The notes under the pieces: model-generated
What the model was told of the DNA's origin: nothing
Database searches by the model: none
Seen by the model: only the letters and a program-made list of their open reading frames with translations
From: Streptomyces sp. GS7
GTDB taxonomy: Bacteria > Actinomycetota > Actinomycetes > Streptomycetales > Streptomycetaceae
DNA: 64,000 nt
Assembly (NCBI RefSeq): GCF_009834125.1
Contig: NZ_CP047146.1
Location: 7,596,501-7,660,500, forward strand
Reading direction: 5' to 3'
Position numbers and translations under genes: made by a program
Shown here: in pieces, positions 27,560-36,135 of the stretch
Position numbering within the stretch: the stretch's first letter is position 1
Layout of the letters: the number at the start of each line of letters is the position of its first letter

Positions 27560-27585
27560 CCCGCGCGTATCCCCCCGCGGCCGCG

Positions 27586-28545
27586 CTACCTGCCGACCAT
27601 CAGCGGGCCGTCGTGCCGGACCAGCCAGTCGCGGTACGCCTCGCTCGCCCAGGCGATCTCCATGTACGAGGCGGTCAGATCGGCGAACAGGTCGTCGGCG
27701 GAGGCGGCCGCGGCACCGTCCGGGCGGCAGGCCATGAAGAGGCGGACGGCCAGCGGGTCGCCGTGCAGCGGGCGGATCGCCATGCCGGGGCGGTCGCGGG
27801 CGGTGGGCTGGCAGGGGGTGACGACCTCGCCGGCCGTGACGAGGTCCACCGTGGTGAGGTAGTCGCCGTGCACCACGCGGGGGTTGATCCCGGCCGCGGC
27901 CCAGATGCGGCGCAGTCCGGCCCACTCGCCGTCGACGGTCGGGTCGACCATCCACTGGTCGGCCGCGAGGTCGGCGACCCGGACGACGGACCGGGCGGCG
28001 GCCGGGTGGGTGTCCGCCAGAGCGATGAACTGGGGCTCCCTGGCGAGGAGTTCGTGCTCCACCAGGCCCTCGGGCACGCGCAGCGGAGCGCCCTCGACCT
28101 CGTGCACGAAGGCGGCGTCGAGCTGCCCCATCGCGACCATGTGCAGCAGGGCGTTGGCGGACACATCGGTACGTATCGTGGTGTCGGTCTCCGGCAGCCG
28201 CACCCGCAGCCGCCGCAGCCAGCCGGCCACCGCGGGGCTGTTCGTACTGCCGATGTGCAGCCGGGCGCCCTCCTCGCGGACGGAAACCGACGCGATCTCC
28301 TCGACAAGCGCGCGCATTTCGGCCACTATCGGCCGGGCCCGGCACAGCACCGAATGCCCGAGGGGTGTCGGCCGGCTGCCGCTCGGTTCACGGAAGAAGA
28401 GCTGGCCGCCGAGGGCTTTCTCGATACGGCGCAACTGGGTCGTCAAGGAAGGCTGGGTCATGCCCAACTGCCGCGCCGCCTTGCGTACGCTGCCGGTGTC
28501 GGCGATGGCGCACAGCGCGCGAAGATGCCTTACCTCTAGCTCCAC
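27586..28545 (-). CDS. LysR-family activator of the divergent snapalysin gene
   Basis: A 319-residue LysR regulator from GTG 28545 (VELEVRHLRALCAIADTGS). The helix-turn-helix is RKAARQLGMTQPSLTTQLRR, followed by the linker helix and a periplasmic-binding-like effector domain. Divergent LysR/metalloprotease pairs (mprR/mprA, snpR/snpA) are well known in Streptomyces, where the LysR protein activates protease transcription. The 220-base intergenic region carries the inverted repeat at 28629-28642. The effector is unknown. Confidence 0.92.
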   Translation of the reverse strand: MELEVRHLRALCAIADTGSVRKAARQLGMTQPSLTTQLRRIEKALGGQLFFREPSGSRPTPLGHSVLCRARPIVAEMRALVEEIASVSVREEGARLHIGSTNSPAVAGWLRRLRVRLPETDTTIRTDVSANALLHMVAMGQLDAAFVHEVEGAPLRVPEGLVEHELLAREPQFIALADTHPAAARSVVRVADLAADQWMVDPTVDGEWAGLRRIWAAAGINPRVVHGDYLTTVDLVTAGEVVTPCQPTARDRPGMAIRPLHGDPLAVRLFMACRPDGAAAASADDLFADLTASYMEIAWASEAYRDWLVRHDGPLMVGR

Positions 28546-28628
28546 GTCCGGAGCATAAACGCGCAGGCGCAGGTCACACCAGACTCTTAAACCTGCCTGA
28601 ACTCCCGCTTTTTCACAGGGATATCGCC

Positions 28629-28642
28629 TGGCGCTATCGCCA
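28629..28642. promoter_or_regulatory. Candidate LysR operator in the snapalysin promoter region
   Basis: TGGCG and CGCCA form a perfect dyad around four bases between the divergent regulator and protease genes. It has a T-N12-A frame rather than the classical T-N11-A, so it is only a candidate. Confidence 0.35.
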
Positions 28643-28765
28643 CCTGGCATCTCCGTCTTCCGGGCGAACTCCGTTCAGACTCAACGGCACCAAGAAATCC
28701 GCAGGGCCCCGGCCGCCGCCCCACACGGCGGCCGTACGGCCCTCGGAGATTAAGGAGCCCCCCAC

Positions 28766-29434
28766 ATGAAATCTCCCAAGACGGCGCTGTCGGCAGCGCT
28801 CGGACTGGGCCTCGCCGCCGCGCTCGCAGCCGCAGCGCCGGTCTCGGCAGCTTCCCCCTCGACCCATGCCAACTCCCACCGCAGCACCCCCGCCTCGATC
28901 GCCGCGTACACCGGATCGGCGGCCGAGAAGGCGGACACCAAGGCGTTCTTCGAGGCCGTCATGAAGTCGGCCCGCGCCAAGATGAAGGCACACCCGGACG
29001 CGGCCGCGGTCACCGTCACCTACGACGCCAGCGCCGCCCCGACGTACCAGAGCCAGATATCCCAGGCCGCGTCCATATGGAACGGCGCGGTCAAGAACGT
29101 CAAGCTCCAGGCGGGCAGCGGCGGCGACTTCCAGTACAAGGAGGGCGACGACCCGCGCGGTTCGTACGCCAGCACCGACGGCCACGGCAAGGGCTTCGTC
29201 TTCATCGACCACAAGCAGTCCCAGGAGTACAACTCCACGCGCGTGGTCGCCCACGAGACCGGCCATGTGCTGGGCCTGCCGGACCACTACGAGGGTCCGT
29301 GCAGCGAGCTGATGTCCGGCGGCGGCCCCGGCCCGTCCTGCCAGAACACCCAGCCGGACGCGAACGAGCGCGCCAAGGTGGACCAGCTCTGGGCCAACGG
29401 CCTGGCCGGCGTCCGCATCGGCACGGCCGCCTGA
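28766..29434 (+). CDS. snpA: Snapalysin (M7) secreted zinc metalloprotease
   Basis: A 222-residue secreted preproprotein; ATG 28766 follows AAGGAG. The signal peptide runs to about AAPVSAASP (residue ~31), then a propeptide to roughly residue 75. The catalytic site is [18 protein letters not shown]: His163, Glu164 and His167 with Asp173 as the third zinc ligand, the M7 signature that makes snapalysin the smallest extended-zinc-site protease. The Met-turn is ELMSGGG. Two Cys (near GPCSELM and PSCQNT) may form a disulphide. Milk-protein hydrolysis is the classical activity. Expression should depend on the divergent LysR protein. Confidence 0.96.
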   Translation: MKSPKTALSAALGLGLAAALAAAAPVSAASPSTHANSHRSTPASIAAYTGSAAEKADTKAFFEAVMKSARAKMKAHPDAAAVTVTYDASAAPTYQSQISQAASIWNGAVKNVKLQAGSGGDFQYKEGDDPRGSYASTDGHGKGFVFIDHKQSQEYNSTRVVAHETGHVLGLPDHYEGPCSELMSGGGPGPSCQNTQPDANERAKVDQLWANGLAGVRIGTAA

Positions 29435-29548
29435 CACCCCGGGCGGCCGGGTGGCCGCTTCGGCTGCCCGATGACGCGGTACGGCGGTGGCCGGCCGCTC
29501 TCCGGCCGGGCTGACGGGGCCGGGGAACGGCCGGCGGCCCGCGGGCCG

Positions 29549-29580
29549 ACGAGGGCCGGTACCTGGCGGCCGGCCCTCGT
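29549..29580. terminator. Hairpin between snpA and crcB
   Basis: An 11-base-pair perfect stem with a 10-base loop, about 115 bases after snpA. It is the first of two consecutive hairpins in this convergent gap. Confidence 0.6.
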
Positions 29581-29617
29581 GTCCCCACCGGCCCGGGTGT
29601 TCCGTACGTCCGCCCCT

Positions 29618-29647
29618 GCGGTGGGGCTCCTCCGGGAGCCCCACCGC
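29618..29647. terminator. Second hairpin in the snpA/crcB convergent gap
   Basis: A 13-base-pair stem with a TCCG loop, 53 bases beyond the crcB stop on the minus strand. It probably ends the fluoride operon and backs up the snpA terminator. Confidence 0.75.
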
Positions 29648-29699
29648 TCGCGTGTGTCCGGGCGGTTGACGGACCGCGGCGGCAGTGGCCCTGCCGGGG

Positions 29700-30074
29700 T
29701 CAGCCCCAGAGGGCCCGCGCGAGGGCCACTCCGGCGAAGGCGGCGGCGAGTCCGGCGAGCAGGCTCAGCACGACGTTGGCCGCCGCGTAGAGGCGCGCCC
29801 CGTCGGTGGTCAGCCGCAGGGTCTCGTAGGAGAAGGTCGAGTAGGTCGTCAGCGCCCCGCACAGGCCCGTACCGACCAGCAGTTGGGCGTGCGAGGTGGC
29901 CGCGCCGGCGGCGACCGCGCCGGTCAGCAGGCCGAGGATCAGGCTGCCGACCACGTTGACGGCGAAGGTCCCCCAGGGGAAGACGCTGTCGTGCCGGGCC
30001 TGGACGAAGCGGTCGGTGAGGAAGCGCAGCGGTGCCCCGACCATGGCACCGGCCACCACCAGCAGCCAGTTCAC
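29700..30074 (-). CDS. crcB: Fluoride channel CrcB/Fluc, subunit 1
   Basis: A 124-residue four-helix membrane protein from the GTG at 30074 ([20 protein letters not shown]). Family signatures are [19 protein letters not shown] and [16 protein letters not shown], which carry the Asn and Phe-box residues and the central Na+ site of dual-topology Fluc channels. It exports fluoride from the cytoplasm. The start overlaps the DUF190 stop (GTGA), so the three genes are translated as one operon. Its partner is the second CrcB of the operon or itself. Confidence 0.94.
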   Translation of the reverse strand: MNWLLVVAGAMVGAPLRFLTDRFVQARHDSVFPWGTFAVNVVGSLILGLLTGAVAAGAATSHAQLLVGTGLCGALTTYSTFSYETLRLTTDGARLYAAANVVLSLLAGLAAAFAGVALARALWG

Positions 30075-30481
30075 CCGCGTCCGCCCTCCCCGCCGGCGGC
30101 CGGGTCCGGGCGCCCCTGGTACACGATCATCTCGCACGGGTCGAGCGTCACCAGGCCCCCGCCCGCCAGGAGTTCGTCCAGCTGCGGCAGGAACCCGCGG
30201 ATCCGGTCCGCCGCGTCGACGGCGACCACCGCGACCGGCAGTTCCTCGCTGAGCGACAGCAGCCGCTGGGTGTGGATCACGGAGGTGGTCCCGAAGCCCT
30301 CGATGCCGCGGAAGACGCTGGCCCCGGCCAGTCCCGCCGCGCGGGCGCGGTGCACGATCTCCGCGTAGAGGGGCCGGTGGTGCCACACCTCCTGCTCGCC
30401 GACGACCACCGTCAACCGCAGCGCCGAAACCCCGCGGCCCGCCACCCCGTTCGCCGTTCCGTTCGCCGTGCCGTCGGTCAT
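30071..30481 (-). CDS. DUF190-family (PII-like) protein between two crcB genes
   Basis: A 136-residue cytoplasmic protein. [20 protein letters not shown] begins the domain, and [12 protein letters not shown] and [20 protein letters not shown] are the DUF190 signatures, a fold related to PII signalling trimers. It overlaps both flanking crcB genes by four bases (ATGA and GTGA), so its job is tightly linked to fluoride export. A fluoride- or nucleotide-sensing role is plausible but not shown. The N-terminus contains a short NGTANG repeat. Confidence 0.9.
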   Translation of the reverse strand: MTDGTANGTANGVAGRGVSALRLTVVVGEQEVWHHRPLYAEIVHRARAAGLAGASVFRGIEGFGTTSVIHTQRLLSLSEELPVAVVAVDAADRIRGFLPQLDELLAGGGLVTLDPCEMIVYQGRPDPAAGGEGGRG

Positions 30482-30915
30482 GCCGTCCGCCGCCTCAGTC
30501 CGAAGAGCGCCCGGGTCGCGGCCATCGCGGCCGTCACGGCCGCCAGCGCGGCGAACACGGTGGCCGCGAGATACGCCGGCGCCGCCGCCACCCGGTGGGC
30601 CTCCACCAGGCGCTCGATGTCCACGACATACGTCGAGAAGGTGGTGAAGCCGCCGAGGATGCCGGTGCCGAGGAACGGGCGGAGCAGCCGGTGCGCCGTC
30701 CACACCTCGGTGACCAGCACCATCAGGACGCCCATCAGCGCACATCCGGACACGTTGACGACGAGGGTCGTCCAGGGGAAGGCGCCGGTGCCGGTGGGCC
30801 AGATCAGGGCCGCCCCGTACCGGGCCACGGCGCCGATGGCACCGCCCGCGGCCACCGCGCCGATCACCGGCCACTCGCCCCGCCAGGGCGCCGCCCGGCG
30901 GGCTCGCTCGTCCAT
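30478..30915 (-). CDS. crcB: Fluoride channel CrcB/Fluc, subunit 2
   Basis: A 145-residue Fluc paralogue and the first gene of the operon (ATG 30915). It has [36 protein letters not shown] and [16 protein letters not shown], the same signature positions as subunit 1 but divergent in sequence. Paired crcB genes often make heterodimers with fixed antiparallel topology; an inserted arginine-rich N-terminus ([13 protein letters not shown]) could set orientation here. No riboswitch was recognised upstream. Confidence 0.94.
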   Translation of the reverse strand: MDERARRAAPWRGEWPVIGAVAAGGAIGAVARYGAALIWPTGTGAFPWTTLVVNVSGCALMGVLMVLVTEVWTAHRLLRPFLGTGILGGFTTFSTYVVDIERLVEAHRVAAAPAYLAATVFAALAAVTAAMAATRALFGLRRRTA

Positions 30916-31015
30916 GTGTCTCCGTGACTGACGTGATCGGGTCTGCCGGGATCATCGCGTCCGCCGAGATCACCGACGCCCTCAGGTTAAGCCCGGCCAT
31001 TTGACAGTGCTAAAC

Positions 31016-31030
31016 ATGGGATGTTCCCAT
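31016..31030. promoter_or_regulatory. Probable GntR operator and promoter of the GntR/MFS unit
   Basis: ATGGGA-TGT-TCCCAT is a perfect dyad 60 bases upstream of the GntR start. TTGACA lies just upstream (31001-31006) and TAGAAT downstream (31037-31042); their 30-base spacing means they belong to different promoters or only one is used. A dyad between such elements is where an autorepressor would bind. Assignment to the adjacent GntR protein is inference. Confidence 0.55.
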
Positions 31031-31090
31031 CACCGGTAGAATTCTGCCGGGGAATCCGGCGAGGGAGCAGCGTGACGAGAGGACGGCCCG

Positions 31091-31798
31091 ATGCCGCTGC
31101 GCAGCACCGCCCGTACCAGCCTGGTCGACCTGGTCATCGAGCAGATGGAGCGGCTGATCACCGAGGGCGAGTGGCCGGTGGGCACCAAGATCCCGGCCGA
31201 GCCGGTCCTGGTCGAGCAGCTGGACGTCGGCCGCAACACCGTCCGGGAGGCGGTCCGCGCGCTGGTGCACACCGGAATGCTGGAGCCGCGGCAGGGCGAC
31301 GGGACGTACGTCCGCGCCCGCAGCGACTTCGGCGCCGCCGTGCAGCGGCGGCTGCGCCGCGCCGCCCACCTGGAGGCGTACGAGGTGCGGGCCTGCCTGG
31401 AGCGCGACGCCGCCCGCCATGCCGCCCGGCGCCGTACCGACGAGGACCTGGCCGCGCTGCGCGAGGCGCTGGCGGTGCGCGGCCGGGCCTGGGAGTCCGG
31501 CGACGTGGCCCGGTTCGTGGAGGCGGACATGCGGTTCCACCGGGCCGTCGCCGCCGCCGCGCACAACAGCGTGCTGGCCGAGCTCTACGAGCACCTGACC
31601 GACGCGCTGCGCGGCACGCTGGAGGCGGTGGTGGCCACTCCGCTGCTGCCCGACGCGGTACGCCATCAACTCGACGCGCACACCGCCATCGTCGACGCCA
31701 TCGAGGCGCAGGACCCGGACGCCGCCGAGCGCGCGGCACTGGCGCATCTCACCGAGGCCGCCGACGCACTGCGCGAACCGCCCACGGAGACCGCGTAG
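31091..31798 (+). CDS. GntR-family (FadR/FCD) transcriptional regulator
   Basis: A 235-residue regulator. The winged helix at the N-terminus has GTKIPAEPVLVEQLDVGRNT and REAVRALVHTGMLEPRQGDG, typical of GntR. The C-terminal all-helical FCD domain has FVEADMRFHRAVAAAAHNSV and the later His-bearing helices that bind metal and a carboxylate effector. It precedes a CynX/NimT-type transporter by 108 bases and probably controls it. Confidence 0.92.
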   Translation: MPLRSTARTSLVDLVIEQMERLITEGEWPVGTKIPAEPVLVEQLDVGRNTVREAVRALVHTGMLEPRQGDGTYVRARSDFGAAVQRRLRRAAHLEAYEVRACLERDAARHAARRRTDEDLAALREALAVRGRAWESGDVARFVEADMRFHRAVAAAAHNSVLAELYEHLTDALRGTLEAVVATPLLPDAVRHQLDAHTAIVDAIEAQDPDAAERAALAHLTEAADALREPPTETA

Positions 31799-31828
31799 CC
31801 GGCGGGCGCCGCCGCACCGCCCCCACCA

Positions 31829-31855
31829 CACCGACCGCACCGACCGCACCGACCG
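31829..31855. repeat. Three tandem 9-base units
   Basis: CACCGACCG is repeated three times without interruption between the GntR and transporter genes, in a leader that is otherwise C/A rich. It is short and may be simple polymerase slippage. Confidence 0.7.
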
Positions 31856-31906
31856 CACACCACCGACGCGCGCGCGTCACCACGCGACGAGGGAAGGCCA
31901 CCACCC

Positions 31907-33190
31907 ATGACGGAAGGACCGAGAGGCATAACGGCAGGCACAACGGCGGCGCCGGAGCGGCCCGTTGCGCAGGCCGCGGCGCCCCCGGGCACGCCCGCCC
32001 CGGCCGGTGCCACCGGGCGCCGCGCGCTCCACCTGGGCGTCGGCGTCACCCTGCTGGCGCTGAACCTGCGCCCGGCGCTCGTCGCGGTCTCCCCGCTGGC
32101 CGGCACCATCCGCGCCGAGAGCGGAATGTCGGCCGCCGCCACCAGTCTGCTCACCGCGCTGCCGCTGCTCTGCTTCGGCCTGCTGGCACCCCTCGCGCCG
32201 CGGCTGGGCCGGCGCTTCGGCATGGAGCGGTCGCTGCTCGGCACCATGGCGCTGATCTGCCTGGGCACCGGGCTGCGGCTGCTGGACTCGGTCGTCGCGC
32301 TGTTCGCCGGCACCGTCGTGATCGGCGCCGGGATCGCCGTCGCCAACGTCCTGCTGCCCGGCCTGATCAAGCGGGACTTCCCGGCGAAGGCCGGCCTGAT
32401 GACCGGGCTGTACTCCATGTCGCTGTTCGGCGGTGCCGCGCTCGCGGCCGGTGTGACCGTGCCCGTGCAGCAGGCCGCCGGACTCAGCTGGCAGGCCACG
32501 CTGGCCTGTTGGGGCGCGCTCGCGATCGTCGCGCTGCTCGTCTGGCTGCCGCAGCTCCGCAGCCGCACCCGGGTGCCGGCCGCCGCGGCCCGGGAGGCCG
32601 CCCATCCCGTACGCGGGCTGTGGCGCGACCCGCTGGCCTGGCAGGTCACCGGCTTCATGGGGCTGCAGTCGCTGAGCTACTACGCGGCCGCCGCCTGGCT
32701 GCCGACGATGCTCAAGGACGCCGGGATGGGCGCGGGCGACGCCGGCTGGATGCTGTCGTTCTCCTCGCTGCTGGGCATCGCGGGGTCGTTCCTGGCACCG
32801 GTCGTCGTCGGCCGCCGGCTGCCGGCCGGGGTGCTGGCGGCCCTCGGCGCGATGCTCTGCGCGGGCGGCTTCGCCGGCATGCTGGTGGCGCCGGTCGGCG
32901 GTGCGTACCTGTGGATGGCCCTGCTCGGCCTGGGCCAGGGCGCGGCGATCAGCCTCGCGCTGCTGTTCATCGTGCAGCGCGCCCCCGATGCCCGGCACAC
33001 CGCCCAACTCTCCAGCATGGCCCAGTGCTTCGGCTACATCCTCGCGGCCACCGGCCCGGCCGTCCTGGGCGCCGTGCACGATGCCTCGGGCACCTGGACC
33101 GTCCCGCTGGCCGTCCTGCTGGCGCTGCTGCTCCCGCAGATCGCGGTCGGCCTGGGCGCGGCCCGGCCGCGGCACGTGACCGGACGGTGA
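31907..33190 (+). CDS. CynX/NimT-family MFS transporter
   Basis: A 427-residue, 12-helix transporter. After a disordered Ala/Pro-rich N-terminus the first helix carries LLALNLRPALVAVSPLAGTI, the signature of the CynX/NimT group. GAGIAVANVLLPGLIKRDFP is the second hallmark, and LLGLGQGAAISLALLF lies in the C-half. Family members move cyanate, nitroimidazole-like or other small organic anions; the substrate here is unknown. Placement behind a FadR-type regulator suggests induction by an organic acid. Confidence 0.9.
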   Translation: MTEGPRGITAGTTAAPERPVAQAAAPPGTPAPAGATGRRALHLGVGVTLLALNLRPALVAVSPLAGTIRAESGMSAAATSLLTALPLLCFGLLAPLAPRLGRRFGMERSLLGTMALICLGTGLRLLDSVVALFAGTVVIGAGIAVANVLLPGLIKRDFPAKAGLMTGLYSMSLFGGAALAAGVTVPVQQAAGLSWQATLACWGALAIVALLVWLPQLRSRTRVPAAAAREAAHPVRGLWRDPLAWQVTGFMGLQSLSYYAAAAWLPTMLKDAGMGAGDAGWMLSFSSLLGIAGSFLAPVVVGRRLPAGVLAALGAMLCAGGFAGMLVAPVGGAYLWMALLGLGQGAAISLALLFIVQRAPDARHTAQLSSMAQCFGYILAATGPAVLGAVHDASGTWTVPLAVLLALLLPQIAVGLGAARPRHVTGR

Positions 33191-33226
33191 GCGCGCGGGC
33201 CCGCGACGACGGACCCGCGGTGACGG

Positions 33227-34312
33227 CTAGAGCCAGCCGTTCCGCTTGAAACCGCGGTGCATCACCCAGCAGATCCCCAGCATCAGCGCCATGACCAGCG
33301 GATAGCCGAACGTCCAGCTCTTCTCCGGCATGTGCTCGAAGTTCATGCCGTAGATGCCGGTGACCATGGTGGGGACGGCCAGGATCGCGGCCCAGGCGGA
33401 CATCCGGCGCATCGCCTCGTTCTGGGCGTTGGCGACCTCGGCGAGATGCGCCTGCAGTATGGAGTTGAGCAGTTCGTCGAAGCCGGTGATCTGCTCCCGG
33501 ACCCGGTCCAGGTGGTCGGCGACGTCCCGGAAGTAGGTCGTGATCCGGGGGTCGATGTACGGCGTCGGCTTGTTCGCGAGTTGCTGGAGGGGGCGGTCCA
33601 GCGGGGTCACCGCCCGCTTCAGCTCCAGGAGTTCGCGCTTGAGCTGGTAGATGCGGCCGGCGCCGCCGCCGCCCCGTACGGAGAAGACCTCGCTCTCGAC
33701 GTCGTCGATGTCGTCCTGGACGGCGGCGGCGACGTCCAGGTAGTCGTCCACCACGTGGTCGGCGACGGCGTGCAGTACGGCGGACGGGCCGAGCGCCAAC
33801 TGGTCGGGGTCGCGCTCCAGTTGCTCGCGCAGCGGGCCCAGCGAGCCGTGCCCGCCGTGCCGTACGGTGATCACGAAGTCGGCGCCGGTGAAGACCATGA
33901 TCTCGCCGGTGTCCACGACCTCGCTGGTGTCGGTGAGCCGGTCGTGCTCGACGTAGCGGCAGGTCTTGAAGACGGTGAACAGCGAGTCGTCGTACGCCTC
34001 CAGCTTGGGCCGCTGGTGGGCGTGGACCGCGTCCTCCACCGCGAGCGGGTGCAGCCCGAACAGCTCGACGATTCCGGCGAACTCCACCTCGGACGGCTCG
34101 TGCAGGCCGATCCAGACGAATCCGTCACCGGACGCGCGGACCTGGTGGAGCGCCGCCTCGGCCGACCGCTGGCCGTCCTGGCGCACACCGGAGACGTACA
34201 CCGCGCAGTTCACCACGGCGGTGCCGAGCGGCGAGCGGGCGGGGTGGCTGAGGTCGACCCCTCCCTGGCGCGGCTGCGGCAGCCGGACGGCTTTGCGGAG
34301 GTTGCTGATCAT
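33227..34312 (-). CDS. corA: CorA-family magnesium/cobalt transporter
   Basis: A 361-residue CorA protein; start ATG 34312 (MISNLRKAVRLPQPR), with GTG 34318 possible. The large N-terminal cytoplasmic domain includes FVWIGLHEPSEVEFAGI and LAVEDAVHAHQRPKLEAYDD. Two C-terminal helices end the protein, with the selectivity motif YGMNFEHMPE (the GMN loop) between them and a basic tail. It should form a pentameric Mg2+ channel in the plasma membrane. It is convergent with the MFS gene upstream, 36 bases apart, with only a weak hairpin between. Confidence 0.95.
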   Translation of the reverse strand: MISNLRKAVRLPQPRQGGVDLSHPARSPLGTAVVNCAVYVSGVRQDGQRSAEAALHQVRASGDGFVWIGLHEPSEVEFAGIVELFGLHPLAVEDAVHAHQRPKLEAYDDSLFTVFKTCRYVEHDRLTDTSEVVDTGEIMVFTGADFVITVRHGGHGSLGPLREQLERDPDQLALGPSAVLHAVADHVVDDYLDVAAAVQDDIDDVESEVFSVRGGGGAGRIYQLKRELLELKRAVTPLDRPLQQLANKPTPYIDPRITTYFRDVADHLDRVREQITGFDELLNSILQAHLAEVANAQNEAMRRMSAWAAILAVPTMVTGIYGMNFEHMPEKSWTFGYPLVMALMLGICWVMHRGFKRNGWL

Positions 34313-34472
34313 CGACACCGCGCCAGTATCGCCCTGGGGCGCACGAGGAGTACGGCGGACGGGCCGATTGTGCGCAGTCCGCACCGGAAGATGGTCGGAA
34401 CCATCCCTTCCCTTTGCCCTTGCACGCCCCCGGGGGTGCGCTCCCGCACACCGCCCGCCCGGCCGGAACCGG

Positions 34473-35996
34473 TCAGGAGACCAGCACCCGTTCGTCCCGT
34501 TCCGCGGCCGGGTCCGCCTCGGCCGCGTCGGGCGCGCCGTGCTGCCGCGCCCGCCGCGGCAGCAGGAACAGCAGCCCGAAGACCAGCACCAGACCGCCGG
34601 CTATCCACCACAGGGCGTTGCTGGTGGCGGGCATGAAGGCCGCGCCGGCGTCCTTGCCGTCGCCGACCACCCCGAAGAACGCCACCGACGAAAAGGCCAG
34701 GCCCAGCGCATTGCCCACCTGCCCGGTGGTGTTGAAGATGCCGGAGGCCGAGCCGGAGTGCTCGGTGGGCACCTCGGAGAGCACCACGTCGGTGATCGGC
34801 GCGACGATCAGGCCCATGCCGGCGCCCATCAGGAGCATCGCGGGGGCCATCTGCCAGGACTGCAGGGCGGTGCCGTAGTGGCCGGCCTCCCAGAGGTAGA
34901 GGAGGGCACCGGAGAGCATGACCAGCGCGCCGGCCTGGAGCACCTTGCGGCCGAAGCGGGGCACCAGCTTCTGTACGGACATCCCGGCCGCGGCCGAGCA
35001 GGCGAGGGAGAACGGGATGCCGGTCAGCCCGGCGTGCAACGGGCCCCAGCCCAGCCCGAGTTGCATGGAGAGCGTCCAGATGAGGAAGAAGAGGCCGCTG
35101 ACCGCGCCGAAGAGGAGCTGCACGCCGGCGCCGGCCGCGAACGTCCTGATCCGGAAGAGGGAGAGCTCGACCAGCGGCGATCCGTCCCTGCGGGCCTTGG
35201 CGCGCTCGTAGCGGACGAACACCGCGAAGACGAGCGGGGCTGCGGCCATGGAGACGAAGCCCCACACCGGCCAGCCGGCCTCGCGGCCCTGGGTGAGCGG
35301 GTAGAGCACCATCAGCAGGCCGAGGGTGGCCAGGGCCGTGCCGACCAGGTCGAGGCGGAGCGCGGTGGCCGCCCTGGACTCGCCGATGAAGCGGCGGCCG
35401 AGGACGATACCCACGATTCCCACGGGCAGGTTGATCAGGAAGATCGGGCGCCACTGCAGGCCGAAGAGGTCGCCCTGGGTGAGCAGCGCGCCGATCAGCG
35501 GACCGCAGACCGCGCCCAGCCCGATCACCGCGCCGAACATGCCGAAGACCTTGCCCCGTTCACGGGCCGGGAAGCTGACGTGGATGATCGCCAGCACCTG
35601 CGGCACCATCAGCGAGGCCATCGCGCCCTGGAGCACCCGCGCGGCGACCAGCATCCCCGGGTCCGCGGCGAGACCGCACAGCGCGGAGGCGACGGTGAAG
35701 CCCCCCATCCCGAGCAGGAAGAGCTTCTTGCGGCCGTGGATGTCGCCGAGCCGGCCGCCGGTGATCAGGCCGACGGCGAAGGCGAGGGCGTATCCGGCGG
35801 TGACCCACTGGACGGCGCTGAAGCTCGCGCCGGTGTCCTTCTGGATGCTCGGTATGGCGATGTTGACGATGGTCGCGTCGACCAGGTCCATGAAGCTGGC
35901 GGTGAGCACCACGGCGAGGGCGAGCCAGCGTCTGCGGTCGGCGGGCGCGGGGGCCTCCTCGGCCGCGTCGGGCGCGATCGGGTCGGGCGCGGTCAT
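34473..35996 (-). CDS. EmrB/QacA-family 14-helix MFS exporter
   Basis: A 507-residue drug:proton antiporter. ATG 35996 follows AGGAGAC. Motif D1/helix 1 is FMDLVDATIVNIAIPSI, motif A is GRLGDIHGRKKLFL, and motif C in helix 5 is GAVIGLGAVCGPLIGALL, which marks antiporters. Fourteen helices are visible, as in the DHA2 group. The C-terminus is acidic (PDAAEADPAAERDERVL). It is divergent from a WYL-domain regulator with a double inverted repeat between them, so that regulator probably represses this exporter. The exported compound is unknown. Confidence 0.92.
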   Translation of the reverse strand: MTAPDPIAPDAAEEAPAPADRRRWLALAVVLTASFMDLVDATIVNIAIPSIQKDTGASFSAVQWVTAGYALAFAVGLITGGRLGDIHGRKKLFLLGMGGFTVASALCGLAADPGMLVAARVLQGAMASLMVPQVLAIIHVSFPARERGKVFGMFGAVIGLGAVCGPLIGALLTQGDLFGLQWRPIFLINLPVGIVGIVLGRRFIGESRAATALRLDLVGTALATLGLLMVLYPLTQGREAGWPVWGFVSMAAAPLVFAVFVRYERAKARRDGSPLVELSLFRIRTFAAGAGVQLLFGAVSGLFFLIWTLSMQLGLGWGPLHAGLTGIPFSLACSAAAGMSVQKLVPRFGRKVLQAGALVMLSGALLYLWEAGHYGTALQSWQMAPAMLLMGAGMGLIVAPITDVVLSEVPTEHSGSASGIFNTTGQVGNALGLAFSSVAFFGVVGDGKDAGAAFMPATSNALWWIAGGLVLVFGLLFLLPRRARQHGAPDAAEADPAAERDERVLVS

Positions 35997-36082
35997 GGGC
36001 GTGTCTCCTAGGGAGCCGAGAGGGACAGAGGGGGCCGGGCCGGCGGCGCCGCACTCCCGGCACCGCCTCGACGTCCTCGACA

Positions 36083-36113
36083 CTAGAGGCCGTCTAGGAC
36101 AGCTCCGGTCCTA
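36083..36113. promoter_or_regulatory. Overlapping inverted repeats in the MFS/WYL divergent promoter
   Basis: CTAGA-N5-TCTAG (36083-36097) overlaps TAGGAC-N7-GTCCTA (36095-36113); both are perfect dyads. They lie 23 bases upstream of the regulator ATG and 87 upstream of the exporter ATG. They probably serve as the operator of the adjacent WYL protein. Confidence 0.55.
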
Positions 36114-36135
36114 CTTCCTGCCGCATCATCGGTCC

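Noticed and set aside
30916..31018. Possible fluoride riboswitch upstream of the crcB operon
   Set aside because: Some GATGA and GGCG pieces are present on the minus strand, but the conserved GGCGATGG core and pseudoknot pairing are not recognisable by eye; a covariance search would decide.
33191..33226. Terminator between the CynX-type and corA genes
   Set aside because: Only a short interrupted G/C pairing is possible in the 36-base gap.
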